NCBI GenBank assembly: GCA_948567375.1
Contig: OX419755.1
Location: 9,863,001 to 9,927,000 of the forward strand
Reading direction: 5' to 3'
DNA from: Lunularia cruciata
Lineage: Eukaryota > Streptophyta > Marchantiopsida > Lunulariales > Lunulariaceae
Length of the DNA stretch: 64,000 nucleotides
In this document: positions 41,620-54,488 of the stretch, one piece after another
How the letters are laid out: each line of letters begins with the position of its first letter
How positions within the stretch are numbered: position 1 is the stretch's first letter
Position numbers and translations under genes: made by a program
The notes under the pieces: model-generated
The model's database searches: none
What the model saw: only the letters and a program-made list of their open reading frames with translations
What the model was told of the DNA's origin: nothing

Positions 41620-44560
41620 CATTGGGCAATGTCTCTGAAAAAGAAGACAGCAACCAGAATCACCTTGCGCTCTCCAAGAGTGGAGAAATGGGCACATTAG
41701 TGCTATGTTGAATATGTCAACATGAAGTGCTTGCAGTTCTTGTTGTGGATAGGGGATTTCACTGACCTCTCAATGATACTAGAGATCAAGGAGAAAAAGA
41801 ATCCAAATTTTGCTGACTTGCAAGGCAATGTGCTTGCCTGAATTGAGGAACATTGGTATAGGCTCTTTGGTCCAATTTGATGATTTGAGCACTCTACCTC
41901 AACCAAGAGTGGCCTTGAGAAATAGAAGTAATGACAAGGAATTTTGAGGCCTAGTTCAAGTCAAAGAAGATAGGGAATGTTTGGAAGGTGAATGGGTAAA
42001 ATGATCCCATCAGAAGCACCACGGTGACCTTGCTCATGAAGATCTTCAAGTTGACCCAAACCACTTACATCAACAATTGGCAGGCCACCTATTACATGAA
42101 GGGAAACCATGGATTTGACAAAGATGTTTTACCCAAAAACCCAAAAATTGACTGAGCAATTATAGGTGAGTGGTGGAAATACTTTTCTCTTCCCATTTTT
42201 CCTAAATTTTCACAACAGGATGCAATTGCTATGGAAGGAAGAGAAGAAGCTCTTCCAAGTGCATAACTATCCATCTGGGTATCATCAAACTCAACCAGAG
42301 TATGCAGTGGAGATAAAGAAGTACAAGGAGGCATTGATCAAATACCACCAGACCAAAACATGGGTTAAGATCACCAAGTCTGCTGAGGTGAGTACCAGCA
42401 AGAGAGATTTGGCTATGGTGCCAGTGCATTCTGCAAATAAACACAATCCTAATCCCCAAGTTGTGGATTCTTTGGATGATAGCAATTCTCCTTCTAAGTC
42501 AAAATTAAGATCCGGAAGTGAACTGTGAGATGACCACAATTTAGAGGGTACTCCCAATCTGACATCAATACCTAACATTAGAGAGAAAGAACCATCTCCA
42601 GCTGTGGTACAATCACCCCTAAGGCAGGCAATTTCTTTCTCCAAAATCGAATTCTTTTGATTGGGACAGAGGTGATGCGGAGCCAAGCATGGAAGTGCAA
42701 TCCACCTTCACTGTCATTAGTGGAGCAGGAAATACCAGACAAGCGCACTCCAAAGGAAGGAAGGATTCAGGTAGATGAAGAGGTGGGCATCCCAATATTG
42801 CAATTGCAAAAGGCCGCTCCTCTAACACAAGAATTGGAAGTGGAGACTGTCATGCGACTTGAAGAACAAAGGGTGGCAAGTCCACTTCAAGAACCCATGA
42901 GTAAGGATATCCAAGCAATATTATCACAATCAGGTGGAGGGAAATCAATTGGAAGGGGAAACTTGGAAGTGCAAAAAGGTAAATGACCAAGAAAAGGAGT
43001 GTCCTTGGATTTGGACAACTTGTTTGCAATACCAACTATTGTTACCAAATCCATGGTAGCAACTAAAGCAGTGGTGGTAGAATTAATGAAGGAAGGAAAG
43101 GAAGAAGCTTCAAGCCCCCATTCAGTGCTAGCAGCAAAGAGCAACAACAACTTGATATCACTTGCCTAGAGGGAAGAAACACAAGTCCCACAAAGAGAGG
43201 AAACTCAATTGGGCCTTGGTTTGGAGAAACATGCAGGGCCTTCACTAAATTATCTACCTTTGTAGTTGTGGGTAGCTCAGGTGTTGGGGCCAATCTTCAA
43301 GGCTCTGTAGAAATTGCTTGATGCTTACCAATAGATAGACACTAGAGTGAGAGAATGTAGGAGGTTGATAGAATATCTACACTATCACATATAAATTGCT
43401 GTCTGGGAGAAGTTGAGAGTGGAGAAGAAATTGAGCAAGTAAAAGGGTAGTATCACATGGCTGGAGGCTCATCTCACTACAACTCAAAAACAATGTAAGT
43501 ATCCAGAACAATGTCTAAGCCATGGAGATAACTAAGAGCTCACACAACTTCAAGAGCAGCTTGTGATAGTTGAGGACAATGGTCATTCACACGACCAGGT
43601 TTGGGAAAACCAAGATGGGGACGTGGCCAAAAGTGGAGGATGGCTCAGGGTCCAAGAATTGGAAATGACGCTTGCAGCCAATGAGACAAAGTCGCATTGT
43701 AAGAAGACGGAGTATGATTCCTTCTCAAAGAGCTACAAGGTTTGGAAGAAAGATAGTGATGACCTGTTGGAAAAATACCAAGAAGAGTTGCATGGTACTA
43801 AGTCTGAGGTCAGGTTGTTGAAGCTTTGTGCAACCCAATGCAAGAAAGCATTTTTGGATTATAAGGCAGCTCAAGAGAAGAAATTGTGTGACAAGGAAAA
43901 TGACATTGCTAAGCTAAGAGTAGGAGTGATTGGTCTCAATTGCAGATCATCCAACTAGATTCAAACTTATTAATGATTTGCGAGAGGTTGTAGTGTCATG
44001 TTGAAGAGATGAAGAAGAAGCACAAAGAGCAGCTGATTGCTGTGGATGAGGAAGTCACATCCCTTAAATAAAATTGGAGGTTCTTTGCCTCCAAGGTGCT
44101 AAGGACCAGCAAGTCCACAACACTGGAGGTGCAAAGACCCAAATGAGCATTGAGGAATTGACCATGATTGTCAAAAATCACAAAGAAAAGGAGCAAATCC
44201 TTTGTATGCAAGTCAAGCAAAAAGTAGAGATGGAGCTGTGATCCATCCAAGATACTCTAGATGTAGAACAGATGAGGGTTCTTGTTGTTATGGAGGATGC
44301 TACAAATTGACTTAAAGTGCAAGTGAAAATTTTGGCTGTGACTCAAGCTCATTACATGCAGTTGAGGGAGCTAAAGTCTGGAGATCTATGCTTTGGAGGC
44401 TAAAGTATGCTCAAGCTAGCAATTAGCCAAGTTGGTTGACCAATTGTAGAAGGATACCAATACTAACTTCAAGGAGGTTTTGGCAAATGTCCACAAGGAA
44501 TATGAAGGGTATAACAAACGTGCCAAAGAGTTGATTTGAAGTGTAAAGGTGAGAGCGGAT
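41620..44560 (+). pseudogene. ORF3-like relic, variant with long coiled coil
   Basis: Pieces in shifting frames form a protein-like series: LWIGDFTDLSMILEIKEKK (41745 on), TTYINNWQATYYMKG (42060), then a 120-codon open frame (42166-42528: VHNYPSGYHQTQPEYAVE, IKKYKEALIKYHQ), a Ser/Pro/Glu-rich linker, and a 131-codon coiled-coil frame (43563-43958: DDLLEKYQEELHGTKSEVRL). The order (core, linker, coiled coil) is like ORF3 of the A-type LTRs but the sequence is distant. It is probably the same kind of accessory protein from a related element. No LTR start is seen just upstream. Non-functional. Confidence 0.45.
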
Positions 44561-47032
44561 TGGTACAATAGGAACCATGGTATCAAGTATTAACTTTGTC
44601 CATATGTATGATAAATCATGATTGTTGGAGTCAGGCATCATCATCATGGGGTACCATCAGAGTCAAGCACCATTGTGATGAGATAAAATCATGATGGGAT
44701 ATCATTGAAGTCAACCATCATCAAGGCAGGAGACCATTATTGTTGAACATCATCAAGGTGAGATGTCATCAAGGTCAAATCCTCATCAGAGTGGTATCAC
44801 TGCCAAGTTTTGACATCTTTCTGGCAACATTTGACTTGGTATGATAGTAACTGATGTAGATAGAACAGTTTTGTAGTGCCATGGTATTAGGACCATTTTC
44901 TTTATACCTAAGTGGAGTCTTGTGACCGGTATAAGGTATAGCAAAGTGTCTTTTGCAGGTTGCGCCATCATAACATTTAATTAGCATAACAGTGTAGGTA
45001 CATTAGTGTTAACATTAATAAGCTGAGAGTTACTCATGGGATCATGGCATTGCATAGCCATGGATTGCAATGACGTGCCACATGTCAGCAGGTTGGTCCC
45101 AGTCCTGTAGTTAAGGGGTACGGGACTACATGGGATGAGAGAAGTACTAGACAATCCTGCCACACATTGTAGGCAAAAGATCCCATAGCAATCTATGGAT
45201 AAAATTTCCATAATGGTCTGTGGGTAGAGATCCTATAGCAATCCTAGCTTGACTGTGGGATGGGGTTTACCCTTGGACATTTCACCCAAGATTTGACTTG
45301 CAAATCTGTCCTATTGTGAGTCATTTAGTTTTCTTAGTTATCACCCTTTGGTTAAGTAATGAAATGCTACATGCAGTACTGCAAACACTCTATGATCTAA
45401 ACAAGAATACAAGGAGGATAGCAAGGAGCTTCACTACACATAATACACATTCATAAATTGGAAATGGGACTCAACACTCAAACATCATAATAGATGGAAT
45501 GGTTTACTTTATAATAGCTACTGCTTAGTTCAGTCAGCAAAAACTTACATTGATCACTCCTACAACCACAATTAGTATTGGCTTCAGCCCATGGCCCAAT
45601 GATTACACAAGCTCCTCAATAGACTTACTAACATTTGACTCAATCAAGTTGGATTCCTCCCAAAGAACAAAACAATAACCCTGGTCTCTTGTTTCTTGGA
45701 TTATAGGGGTTCACAAATGAATAGTGGCTATGAAGTAGGAAGGATGAACCCCACTAAGTTGCATGAGGTAGGTCCTTTATATACTAGTAGATCTAAACTT
45801 AAAAAGAATTTTCTATCCCTTGACACTACTTCTACTGTGGTTGTTGTTTGCTCCTTGGATTTCTACCATCAATGCCAATTGGCTCCTACCCTTGATCATA
45901 TCTACTAGATTACAACTCTGAAATAGTGAATGCACCATCTTGGCCTTAATTTCCTACCAAACTATTTTACTAACGCACTATCCTGCAAAGGATTCATCCC
46001 GTATTGGATTCATCTTGCACTAATATATATCCTGAGGAGGATTTATCTTTCACTTACTAAGCCCATAGGCCACACATCCTTTATATTCTGATCCCACAAT
46101 AGATATTTTCCTAGTGTCTCCCATTGTTTGAGGTTCTTTGTAGTAGCTCTTTATCCCATGCCTTTAGTACAATCCCACTAATGATATTTCTCACCATAAA
46201 TATGGCTCCTTTTTGACCATCAACTCAAACCTCATCTAAATCCTTGCACTCTAGGCAAGCCTTTTGATGCTACCTCCTTTTCTTGCCCTTGACTGCATTT
46301 GAAAAGAATTGACTCCGCATCATGTACAATGTTCCCATCTAGTCTTTTGCTTGGTAGTCTCTGAATATGCACTCTTGGATCTCTATGGAACCGTTCATAT
46401 GGGCCAACTCTAGAGCTCTCCCCGAATGACATCCCCACATACTAGCTTGTTGTAGGAGGTACATGAAGAGTCTGCACTTGATTTCATGGTGAAAGGAACC
46501 GAAGGTGCTCTCCTCCTTGATGTCACCTCAAGCTGTGCAATGATATCTTGGGCAAAGACCTTACAACATACAATAACTTGAAAAACCATGGGATCTTGAG
46601 TCATACACCATTTTTCCCAATAATCCTCTCACATTTCCATGGTCTCTCAATCTCCATCTAGGCATCTTTACCATATGAGGCCAGGTGTGAGGTTTCCTCC
46701 ATACTCAAGATATTGGATTGCATCTAACAGGAGTATCTTCAAATCCAATCTTTCCTTAAGCCTCTCCTTTAGGCCTCTAGGAAGTGGAGTCCAAAGGCAC
46801 GAGAAGGCCCATTCTCTCCATGTTTGCTACTTGTAATGACATTAGGTGTGGGACCTTGGGTAACAACAGCAACACAACAAAGTGTCAGTGGGCACCATTG
46901 CTCTTGCATGGCCTTGGAAATAGACACTTATTAGGGGAACTTTATCATATCTAAGTAGAAAATGAAAATCATTATGTATGGTTGTGGGAACTTGAGGAAC
47001 CCTTACACCGATTGCCTAGTCCAGTCAATGAT
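44561..47032. other. No recognisable gene
   Basis: 44640-44780 repeats the word CATCA many times. Minus-strand frames at 46604-46232 (MTQDPMVFQVIVCCKVFAQD; MGMSFGESSRVGPYERFHRD) are short and unplaced. The region could be old retroelement sequence, lying between ORF3-like relics. Confidence 0.35.
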
Positions 47033-48899
47033 TGTGGTGCCCACCTTTTTGTGCTTATTGTTTTGTTTTAGTGCAACTTTGTTCCTGAGGAAGTACTTGT
47101 CTATTGTACCAATTGGATAGGAAACCTTTAGATAGTGCACTCTTCAAGTTGTGACTCATGAGCTACCAATCCAAAAGACAAAGTCTGGGTTGTAGGAACA
47201 CATGGAGGAAGAATGCATGAAATCAACTTGGGACCAAAGGGTGCTCAAAGGCAAATGATTTAGGAGGGAAAGACTTTGGCCCAAAGGTCTCTATATAAAA
47301 TGTCATTCGGCCTGATAGCACTTTGCTTCACAATTGAAACTCAGCCAAATAAGTTCACCCTGCTGCATATCTTTCCAGATCCAGCACATGGCAAGCACCA
47401 AACACCAGTTTGCTGCCAAAAAATTTAAGGATGACCATTCCAAATCAAGAAGGGTGGTTTGCATTCTGAGGAGGTGGAAGCGGCACATTAGTGTGCTGCA
47501 CTATGTCACTATTGGCATTTGGCCCAATGATCACATTGGAACTTGGACCATTGGAAGAAAGTGTAGTTTGCATGCAAAAGTAGTACTCAACATTAAATGT
47601 ATGACAAGGAACAAGGATGACCCAACCACTTTTTGAACAAAGAATAACTAAAGACTTTGCCTATCCAAAAGAGTGGGAAATGACTATTTCCACCTTTTGC
47701 ATTGCAAGAGATTGACCTAGCCTTGATTGAGCCTTTTTTCTTATAGTTCTATAGTCTTGAAAGCCAAACCAACCTTCACTTCTATTCCATAGTCTTTGAG
47801 AGAATGATGAATGGTGTTTGTTCAAAAACTCATGAGGAAGGCCCCAGAAGCCATCCTCCAAAGCCAAGCGATGAATACTTGGATGGTGTATTGTAGAAGA
47901 GAGTTAATTTAGAGTAAGAATATGGGGTTCTTGCTTTGGGATTGGGATGCAACCAATTTCAACATTATTCACGAGACCATGAGCCAAAAAGAGAGAAGTA
48001 GTGAGGACATGCAAGGGAACCCCATGGGCTACATAGAAGAGAGATGGAGGAATGTCCTTGGTCTAGATGTAGGTCCAACTGGAGTGATGACAATTGACAC
48101 CAAGTTCTATAATCAAGAGCTGACCCAGGAGATCAAGGACAACTTTAGGGAACCTCATAACCACAACAATGGTTGGCAAGTTCTTAATGATAAGCACCCA
48201 ACTCAATGAGCAATTGTAAGAGTGGTTATGAAGTTGTTCCATCACAAGTGGACAACTTATTGAACCAATAACCATGCTGTCTTCTTTCATAAGACATACA
48301 AAGGCAAGCCTATTAATTGGGCTAACATGTTCTATTTATAAGCCCCAACCCTTCAACATGATTTCTTAGATGAGGGAGGAGCCACTTACCTAGCCCCCTT
48401 TGCAATCCATTTCTACATGGGTATCAATCTTTTAAACAAGGAGCACATGAAATTTCTGAGTCATTATCCTGCTGCAGAATACTTTATAAGTGAGCCCAAG
48501 TGGAAGTCAAGATCAAGAAATATGAAGAGGTAGATGCAGAATTTGCCCAGACAAGCAAGTCTATGCTTGTGAAGGAGGAGGTGGTGTATACCAAACGAAG
48601 AAATGAGCACCACCAGCCCAAATTGCCATACCAAAAAAGAAGCATGCAAAGAAGAACCCTTTGATCATCAACATGGCCACCAAATCAAAAGAGGAGGAAG
48701 AAACAAAAGAAAAATAAAGGTCCTTCACTTTATAGTCAGAGGAGGAGGACCATGAAGAAGAAGAACAGTTTGAAGATGCTCAGTCTACTCCCAAACTCCC
48801 AGTCTCCAAAGACCATGTAGAAGAGAAGGAAGATAATGAGAAGGACAATGAAACCAAGGAGGAGGTGACTGGACTAGAGCCCAGACCCTCAATCCCCAC
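47033..48899 (+). repeat. Truncated A-type LTR with ORF3 remains
   Basis: It begins TGTGGTGCCCACC, close to the family LTR start. About 300 bp later come pieces of ORF3: a 100-codon frame at 47334, then (47922-48209) a 95-codon frame, then HAVFFHKTYKGKPINWANMFY near 48270 and APFAIHFYMGINLLNKEH near 48400, which match the other ORF3 copies. It ends in a Glu/Lys-rich tail (48680-48880) and is cut by the next LTR start at 48900. Confidence 0.6.
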
Positions 48900-49279
48900 T
48901 ATGGTACCCACAATTTCTTTTTGGTCAGTTTTTAGAGGAGGAAGTGATATTTGGAGTAGAAAAGAAAGTTAGATAAAGAAAACAAGGTGGATTTGGATCC
49001 AAAGTAGGCAATCCAATCCAAGGCAAGGAAGTTGAAATCATGTTGGAGTAAAATGAGACTCAGATCAGACTAGGAAGGATCAAAGATCCAAAGTGAGGAT
49101 ACTCAAATCAAGGTCAAGTGGGGATACTTGAAGCAATTGATTGGATGGAAGGTGTTGATGTTTCTTGCATGGACTTGCCAGAAGATGATATTTTGGAAGA
49201 GCAAGAAGAGGAGCCAAGGATGGTGTCCCAAAATGGAACTTGATCACATTGGAGTAAGAAGTTGAGTCATCTCGGGTTA
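48900..49279 (+). repeat. LTR start fragment of the A family
   Basis: It begins TATGGTACCCACAATTTC and continues with the family's AAGGAAGTTGAAATCATG-type words for about 380 bp. A further LTR start then begins at 49280. It is probably a remnant left by nested insertion or duplication. Confidence 0.55.
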
Positions 49280-49957
49280 TGCGGTACCCACATTTTTTGT
49301 TTTTGTTGAGTTTTAAAGAAAAAATGTATATTTGAAGATGAATTGAAGCCAAATGGAGAAATGAAGAGAAGATCATGTGTTTGGATCTGACCCAAGGAAG
49401 TTGAATTTGTTTTAGAGGAGGAAGGACTTGGATCAGCCTGAAAGGGTGGTAGATCAAATTAAGGATACTTTGCATCGGAATGATCAACCCTGAAGAAACC
49501 TTAACAACTTTTCTTGAGCCATACCAATCAAGAAGGTACATTCAACAAAAGTGGCTACTTTGAGAGTAGGATCAAGTTGAGAGTGATAGGAACAAATCAT
49601 GCAGAATTTCTGAGTTCAATTGATGCTTGATTGAAGAATGACTAAGAATGGAGGTTGAATAAAATCAAGACTTTGTCAAGTGAATTTTACAATGCTGAAT
49701 CATTATCTTGTTCCTCTGAAGAGTTACCCCAAAGAAGTAAGACTTCTGGACAAAGTAGCAAGGTTAATTTGTGAGAGACCACAAAGTAGAGAGTGCAAAA
49801 TGCCAACAAAGGGCAGCAGCCAAGTTCCATTACTTGTAATGCGGAACCTACCAATTCAAAGATTAGATGTGGTAGCTAGAATTGAAGACTTGAACCAACT
49901 TTGGATCATGTTTCTGGCATGGATTGGAATTTGAGTTTTCCAGGTTTCATGGCAGAG

Positions 49958-50292
49958 TGTTATGTTTTGCTTTTTATCAATGATGATTGGTCAAGGGCAA
50001 GAGCAAATGTAACTGATGATATTTGCTTGTCACTTGTCTAGAAGTTCAAGTGGACAGTTACTTGTCTAGAAGTTCAAGCGGATGATAGTGAGGGACCTAT
50101 TATAAGTATATATGTATATATACACAGAGAATAATAAAGCATCAAAGGCTATTTTGTGAGCCCGTTTCAGCACTAGAGGTAGCTTCCAGGACAGAAAGTG
50201 GACCATGTCATCTCCTATTGTCCTCTAATTTCTGATTACTATGATTGGTGATGTGCTACTGTGAGAGGCCCTAGTGATTGTGTTTTCTAACA
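49958..50292 (+). repeat. Solo LTR-like insertion inside the long LTR
   Basis: It begins TGTTATGTTTTGC and ends GTGTTTTCTAACA, with the inverted ends TGTTA/TAACA. It interrupts sequence that is otherwise like 55160-55210. CAGAG is repeated on both sides (49953-49957 and 50291-50295, overlapping the last two bases of the insert). It contains a TATA-like TATAAGTATATATG and an AATAATAAAG. At 335 bp this is typical of a Ty1/copia-type solo LTR. Confidence 0.7.
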
Positions 50293-52250
50293 GAGGGGAA
50301 GAGAGGAAATTAGGCTTGATGGACTGAGTTCGATTGGAGACTTGTATTGGGGAGAGAAGCAGCAGATGCGATAGGAGTCACCTTCTATTGGAAGTGTTAT
50401 CCTATGGAGGAGATTGAAGAGTTGAAAAATACCTTCAGTGCACCTCACACCAAGAATGGGTACAAGGTAGACACTTCCAAGGACCCAATGAGGTGAAGTA
50501 TCATCAAGGCTTTGATGGCCATGCTGAAGTAGAGCAAACCACCTATGTGACAAAGCAACATGCAATTTTCTTTCACCAAATGTTTGTAGGAGAGAAGGTG
50601 AACTGGGCAAAGTGTTTTTACCAAAGGATGAGGCAGATGATTGGGAATTGGAGAATGAATATGCCAACCCATTAATTTTTACCATTCATGATGCATCTCT
50701 ATTTGGGGTTGAACATGTTCAGCTTGGAGGAGAAGAAGGTGATGGTGTCGCACTTCCATTTGGATCTTCATTGAGATGTAGATGCAGACAAATGGCATTA
50801 TACAATGGTGATTCAAGAAGGTGATGACTACTTTGCCAAATGCAAGCAGGAGAAGATTGTGGTGATTTCTATTTTTGAGCTGAAGAAGTGAAATTGACCC
50901 AACAACATGGTATCACCAGTGTAGAGAAAGAAGACTCAGAGACTGAATCTGAGGGACAAGACAGCGGTGGTGGATCTATCATCAGGAGCAGAGCTAGAAG
51001 CAGAGGCAGAGGCAGAGTCAAATTGTGGAGACTCCAAAGAAGAAGAAGATCTCACTCTATAGAGCAAGGAGTTGAGCAATGATAGTGAAAGAGAACCCAA
51101 AGTCCAGCAATCAATAGAAGAAGTGGCTGAGAAGGAGGATCAAGAGTTCCATGTGGAGATTGAATGAATGGAAGGAGATGTTCAATACCTAGAATTACTT
51201 GAGGTGGTTATTTTGGAGAATGAGATGAAGAGCCTAGATTGGTATTCTAGAGGGGAGTAAGACCAAGATGAAGTGTGCAGCCTGCAAGTGTAGGACCAAG
51301 CTAAGTCAAGAAAGATGAAGAAAGCTCAAACAAGATCAACCTGAAGGTAAGGAGATCAAGACTTTGGGGTAAGGTGCCAGTAGAAGAAGCACCTATCAAA
51401 GCCAAAGATGAAGAAGAGGACAAGTGCAAAAGAGTAAGCTATTTGTCAAAGATTATCTATCCCTTATTGTTGCAGTTGCAGAAGAAGAAGAATGAGATGT
51501 AGAGAGATCATCCAAAGGTGAGGAATGAGTTGCAGGTGGTGAAGTATTTGAGCAATGAAGTCCTGCAATTGAAGGAACAATTGACCTGAGGAGAAGAAGA
51601 AGCTGAAGGACTTTGGGTGGATGTGGTACTTCAATTTCAAAAATCTGCAAGAGAGTATTGAGAAGCATGGAAGTGTTCTTGAAGAATGAGAAGAATAATT
51701 GAAGGAGCAGAAGGTGGCATTCAAGAAGCTTAAAGAAGAGTTCAACTGAGTTCAACTTGAGGTAATACACTCCAAGGCCATCGCATTGGTAAGTGAGAAA
51801 GAGTTAGAGAAATTGAGATCCATTGTAGTAGAGAAGGATTAAGCCTGGCAATGAGAACTAGCAAGTCAAGATCATGAAGAAAGAGGTTGAGAGATCTGAT
51901 AAAAAGTGCAAAAGCTCAACTTGTTTACCATGGAGAAGAAGAAGATGTTAGAAGTAAAGCATGCAGAGGAGTTGAAGATACTTTGGGAGAAATTGAAAGG
52001 AGAGAGGACTTGGGAGGAGTCAGTTTCAAAGAAGATGTCGGGATCAGTGGGGAGATCATGAAATGAATGAAGGCAATGTTCAACATGGAGGCCGAGGTAA
52101 AGTTGGAGGAGTCTAGACTATACAAGTTGAAGTTACTTGTGTAGGAAACTTGGAAGAGAAAGGCAAAGGACATAGATATGAACAATTTTTTGATTCATCT
52201 TAGAGATAGAGTAGGGAGGAAGATCATTGAAGCAGGAAATAACATCGGTC
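50293..52250 (+). pseudogene. ORF3 relic within the long LTR
   Basis: The conserved core TTYVTKQHAIFFHQMFVG then VNWAKCFYQRMRQMIGN lies at 50539-50650, then LPFMMHLYLGLNMFSLEE in a shifted frame. An acidic and Arg/Ser-rich linker follows (SRARSRGRGR near 50985-51020), then a coiled-coil-like region (51430-52200). The length would be about 600-650 residues if intact. The role is unknown; it may be an accessory protein carried in the LTR. It has many stops. Confidence 0.55.
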
Positions 52251-52526
52251 TTAGCTTATATTTAGTTATAACAGACTTAGATGGACTTTGTAGCAGTTTG
52301 AAGGGAAGTGTAAAAACCTGATATGAAGTAATTGAAGTAGGAGTTCAGGTGGCTCTGTGTGAGGTATTTGGATCAATTGAAGAAGTTAGGATAAAAAAGA
52401 TAGAATATATTAGAAGGATTATGAATTCAATTGCAGTTCAGACTAAGGATAGGAAAGAAGTAGATCAAGATGTAAAGAAAGTAGATGAAACCCAAAGTGC
52501 AAGAGACGCTTGTGAAAACATTGGGT

Positions 52527-52557
52527 GTAGAAGTAGAAGTAGAAGTAGAAGTAGAAG
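52527..52557. repeat. (GTAGAA)n microsatellite
   Basis: Five consecutive GTAGAA units inside the 3' half of the long LTR, absent from the equivalent part of element C. Confidence 0.85.
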
Positions 52558-53297
52558 TTGGATTGGATTAGGAGTATATGATTGAGATCTGACAGTAGAT
52601 GGTAGATCTGAAGAGATAGAGTGTTGATATAGATATGAAGCTCTGTTAGTAGTAGTTGAAGTGGATTAGGTAGTTTTGATAATTGTTGAGTGCTCTGCCT
52701 ATTAAAAGCAGTCATTTGCAATGTTGTAGATTCAGTTTTTTGAAGTTGAGTAAAGCAAAGCACTATCATCTGGTGCTTGTCATTTTTAGCTTAATTTCAA
52801 GTATCAATCATGTGTGTGTATTTGTGAGTGTTTGGAGAAGTTCAAACTGCAGTCAAAGATTGTTAGATGTTGGACTCTACAGCTATTCATTTTGTGTGTT
52901 TGATCTTGAGTAAAGAGCAATCAAAGCAATGTCTTGATGAATATTTGAGGAATCACAATGTTGATGGTATTTTGCATTTGTGAGCGCAATGTTGGATTGA
53001 TGCAAAGTTCTTTGATTGAGGAAGTTGTACCTTTAGTGGAGGAGTGGAATGTAATACCAAAGTGAAGTCACTTTGTGGTGAAGTAGCATTCTTTAAAGTA
53101 ACTGAATCATCACAATCATTATTGATTTGGAGAGATTTGAAGAATTGTGATTTATGGGTGCTGTGATTTGTGACAAGACTACAAATTGAGCACTTGTTAC
53201 TCTCTTCTAGGTGTGGTTTCTACCCAAGAGGCTAAAGACACAATCAAGAAGAACTGCTTTGTTACTATTTACTTTGTATTTGACCATTCTTGACCAG

Positions 53298-54470
53298 TAT
53301 CTTGCATACTTGCCAGTGTCCCGAGGGACTCGACCCAGAACAAAGGGCAGTCTTTCTCAAGAAAATGGGACCATACAGCTGAAGAACAATATTCTTTTTG
53401 AAATGTGGTGAAGATGAAGTACTTTGTAGGTGCTTGGAAGCACATAAAGTAGGAGGAATAATCAAGTCCTTGCACTCAAAAGCATCGGGAGGACATTATG
53501 CCCTAAAGAACATAATGAAGAAAATTCTTGTGATATGGTATTGGTGGTCTACAATGTATAAGGATACTCAAGCCCATATCCAAAGTTGTGATGCTTGCTA
53601 AAGAATGGGGAAGCTGATGGCTACTACCCAATGGCCTTTGTGACCAATTTTGCCATTGGCTCCACTTGAGAAATGGGGAATTGATTTTATAGGTCCAATT
53701 CATGAGGAAGAGATGCATTTTAGTATGCTCTAATTATGCTACTAAAATGGCCAAAGCCAAAGCAACTCAGAGAGATGATGCAAAAATTGTAGCCAAATTT
53801 TTCTTCCCAAACATCATTTCCCATTACGGATGTCCTTTGGGAATTGGTTAGTGACCAAGGGACACATTTTTTGAACTCACTTGTGGAGGTGTTAACCAAG
53901 TACCTCCAAATCAAACATAAGAAGATGACTCCTTACAATCCAAAAGCAAATGGGTTGATGGAGAAGGCAAATGGATTGTTGTGTAAAAGATCAACACTAA
54001 GCAAACTCCATTTTTCTTAACTTATGGATTGCATCCTATCCTACAAGTTGAATTTGAAGTACCATCATATCAGATCCTATGTAAGGGATGATTGTCAAAG
54101 GAGGAGAATGAAGATCTTCAGATCCATCAATTGATATGGCTAGAAGAGAAGAGAGACCATGCAATGCAAACTACAAAGGAGATACAAGCTCAATAGAAAG
54201 TCAAGCACAATAAGTGATTATGGCCTATTGCTGTTCAGGAGGGAGACTTGGTGCTATTGTATGACAACTGCCAAATATTGTTTCTAGGCAAGATGCACTT
54301 AAGGTGGAAGAGGCCATATCAAGTAATGCACATTTATTAAAATGGCTCTATCCAACTAGCAAACTTGGAAGGAAATCCTTTTGCCACTCAAGTAAATGGA
54401 TGGAGAGTCAGAAGATATTGGAATGTGATACTGAAGTGTAAAGAAGAAATGACATTGATATTCACGGGGA
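53298..54470 (+). pseudogene. Integrase of a deleted A-type element
   Basis: It starts abruptly inside the integrase N-terminal part (LPVSRGTRPRTKG, then LKNNILFEMW) and shows HSKASGGHYALKN, QSCDAC, then PLEKWGIDFIGPIHEEE and a decayed core. It ends near 54470 in front of a purine tract (AGCAAGGGGGTA) and LTR start. Compared with element A it lacks gag, protease, RT and RNase H, so the element is LTR-integrase-LTR after internal deletion. Confidence 0.75.
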
Positions 54471-54488
54471 CATTTTAGCAAGGGGGTA

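Larger units (their letters stand above)
49280..53297 (+). repeat. Long (about 4 kb) A-type LTR containing ORF3
   Basis: It starts TGCGGTACCCACATTTTT and ends in sequence (52800-53297) that closely follows the end of the LTR of element C (56900-57420), including CTTGTTACTCTCTTCT and GTGTGGTTTCTACC. Between them lies ORF3 (50293-52250). So the ORF is inside the LTR, not between integrase and LTR. The last about 60 bp of the LTR and everything up to integrase are missing: at about 53300 it jumps to the integrase fragment. Confidence 0.65.

Noticed and set aside
50945-51020. SR-type splicing factor suggested by Arg/Ser/Gly runs
   Set aside because: The stretch is inside the ORF3 relic and matches the charged linker of its other copies.
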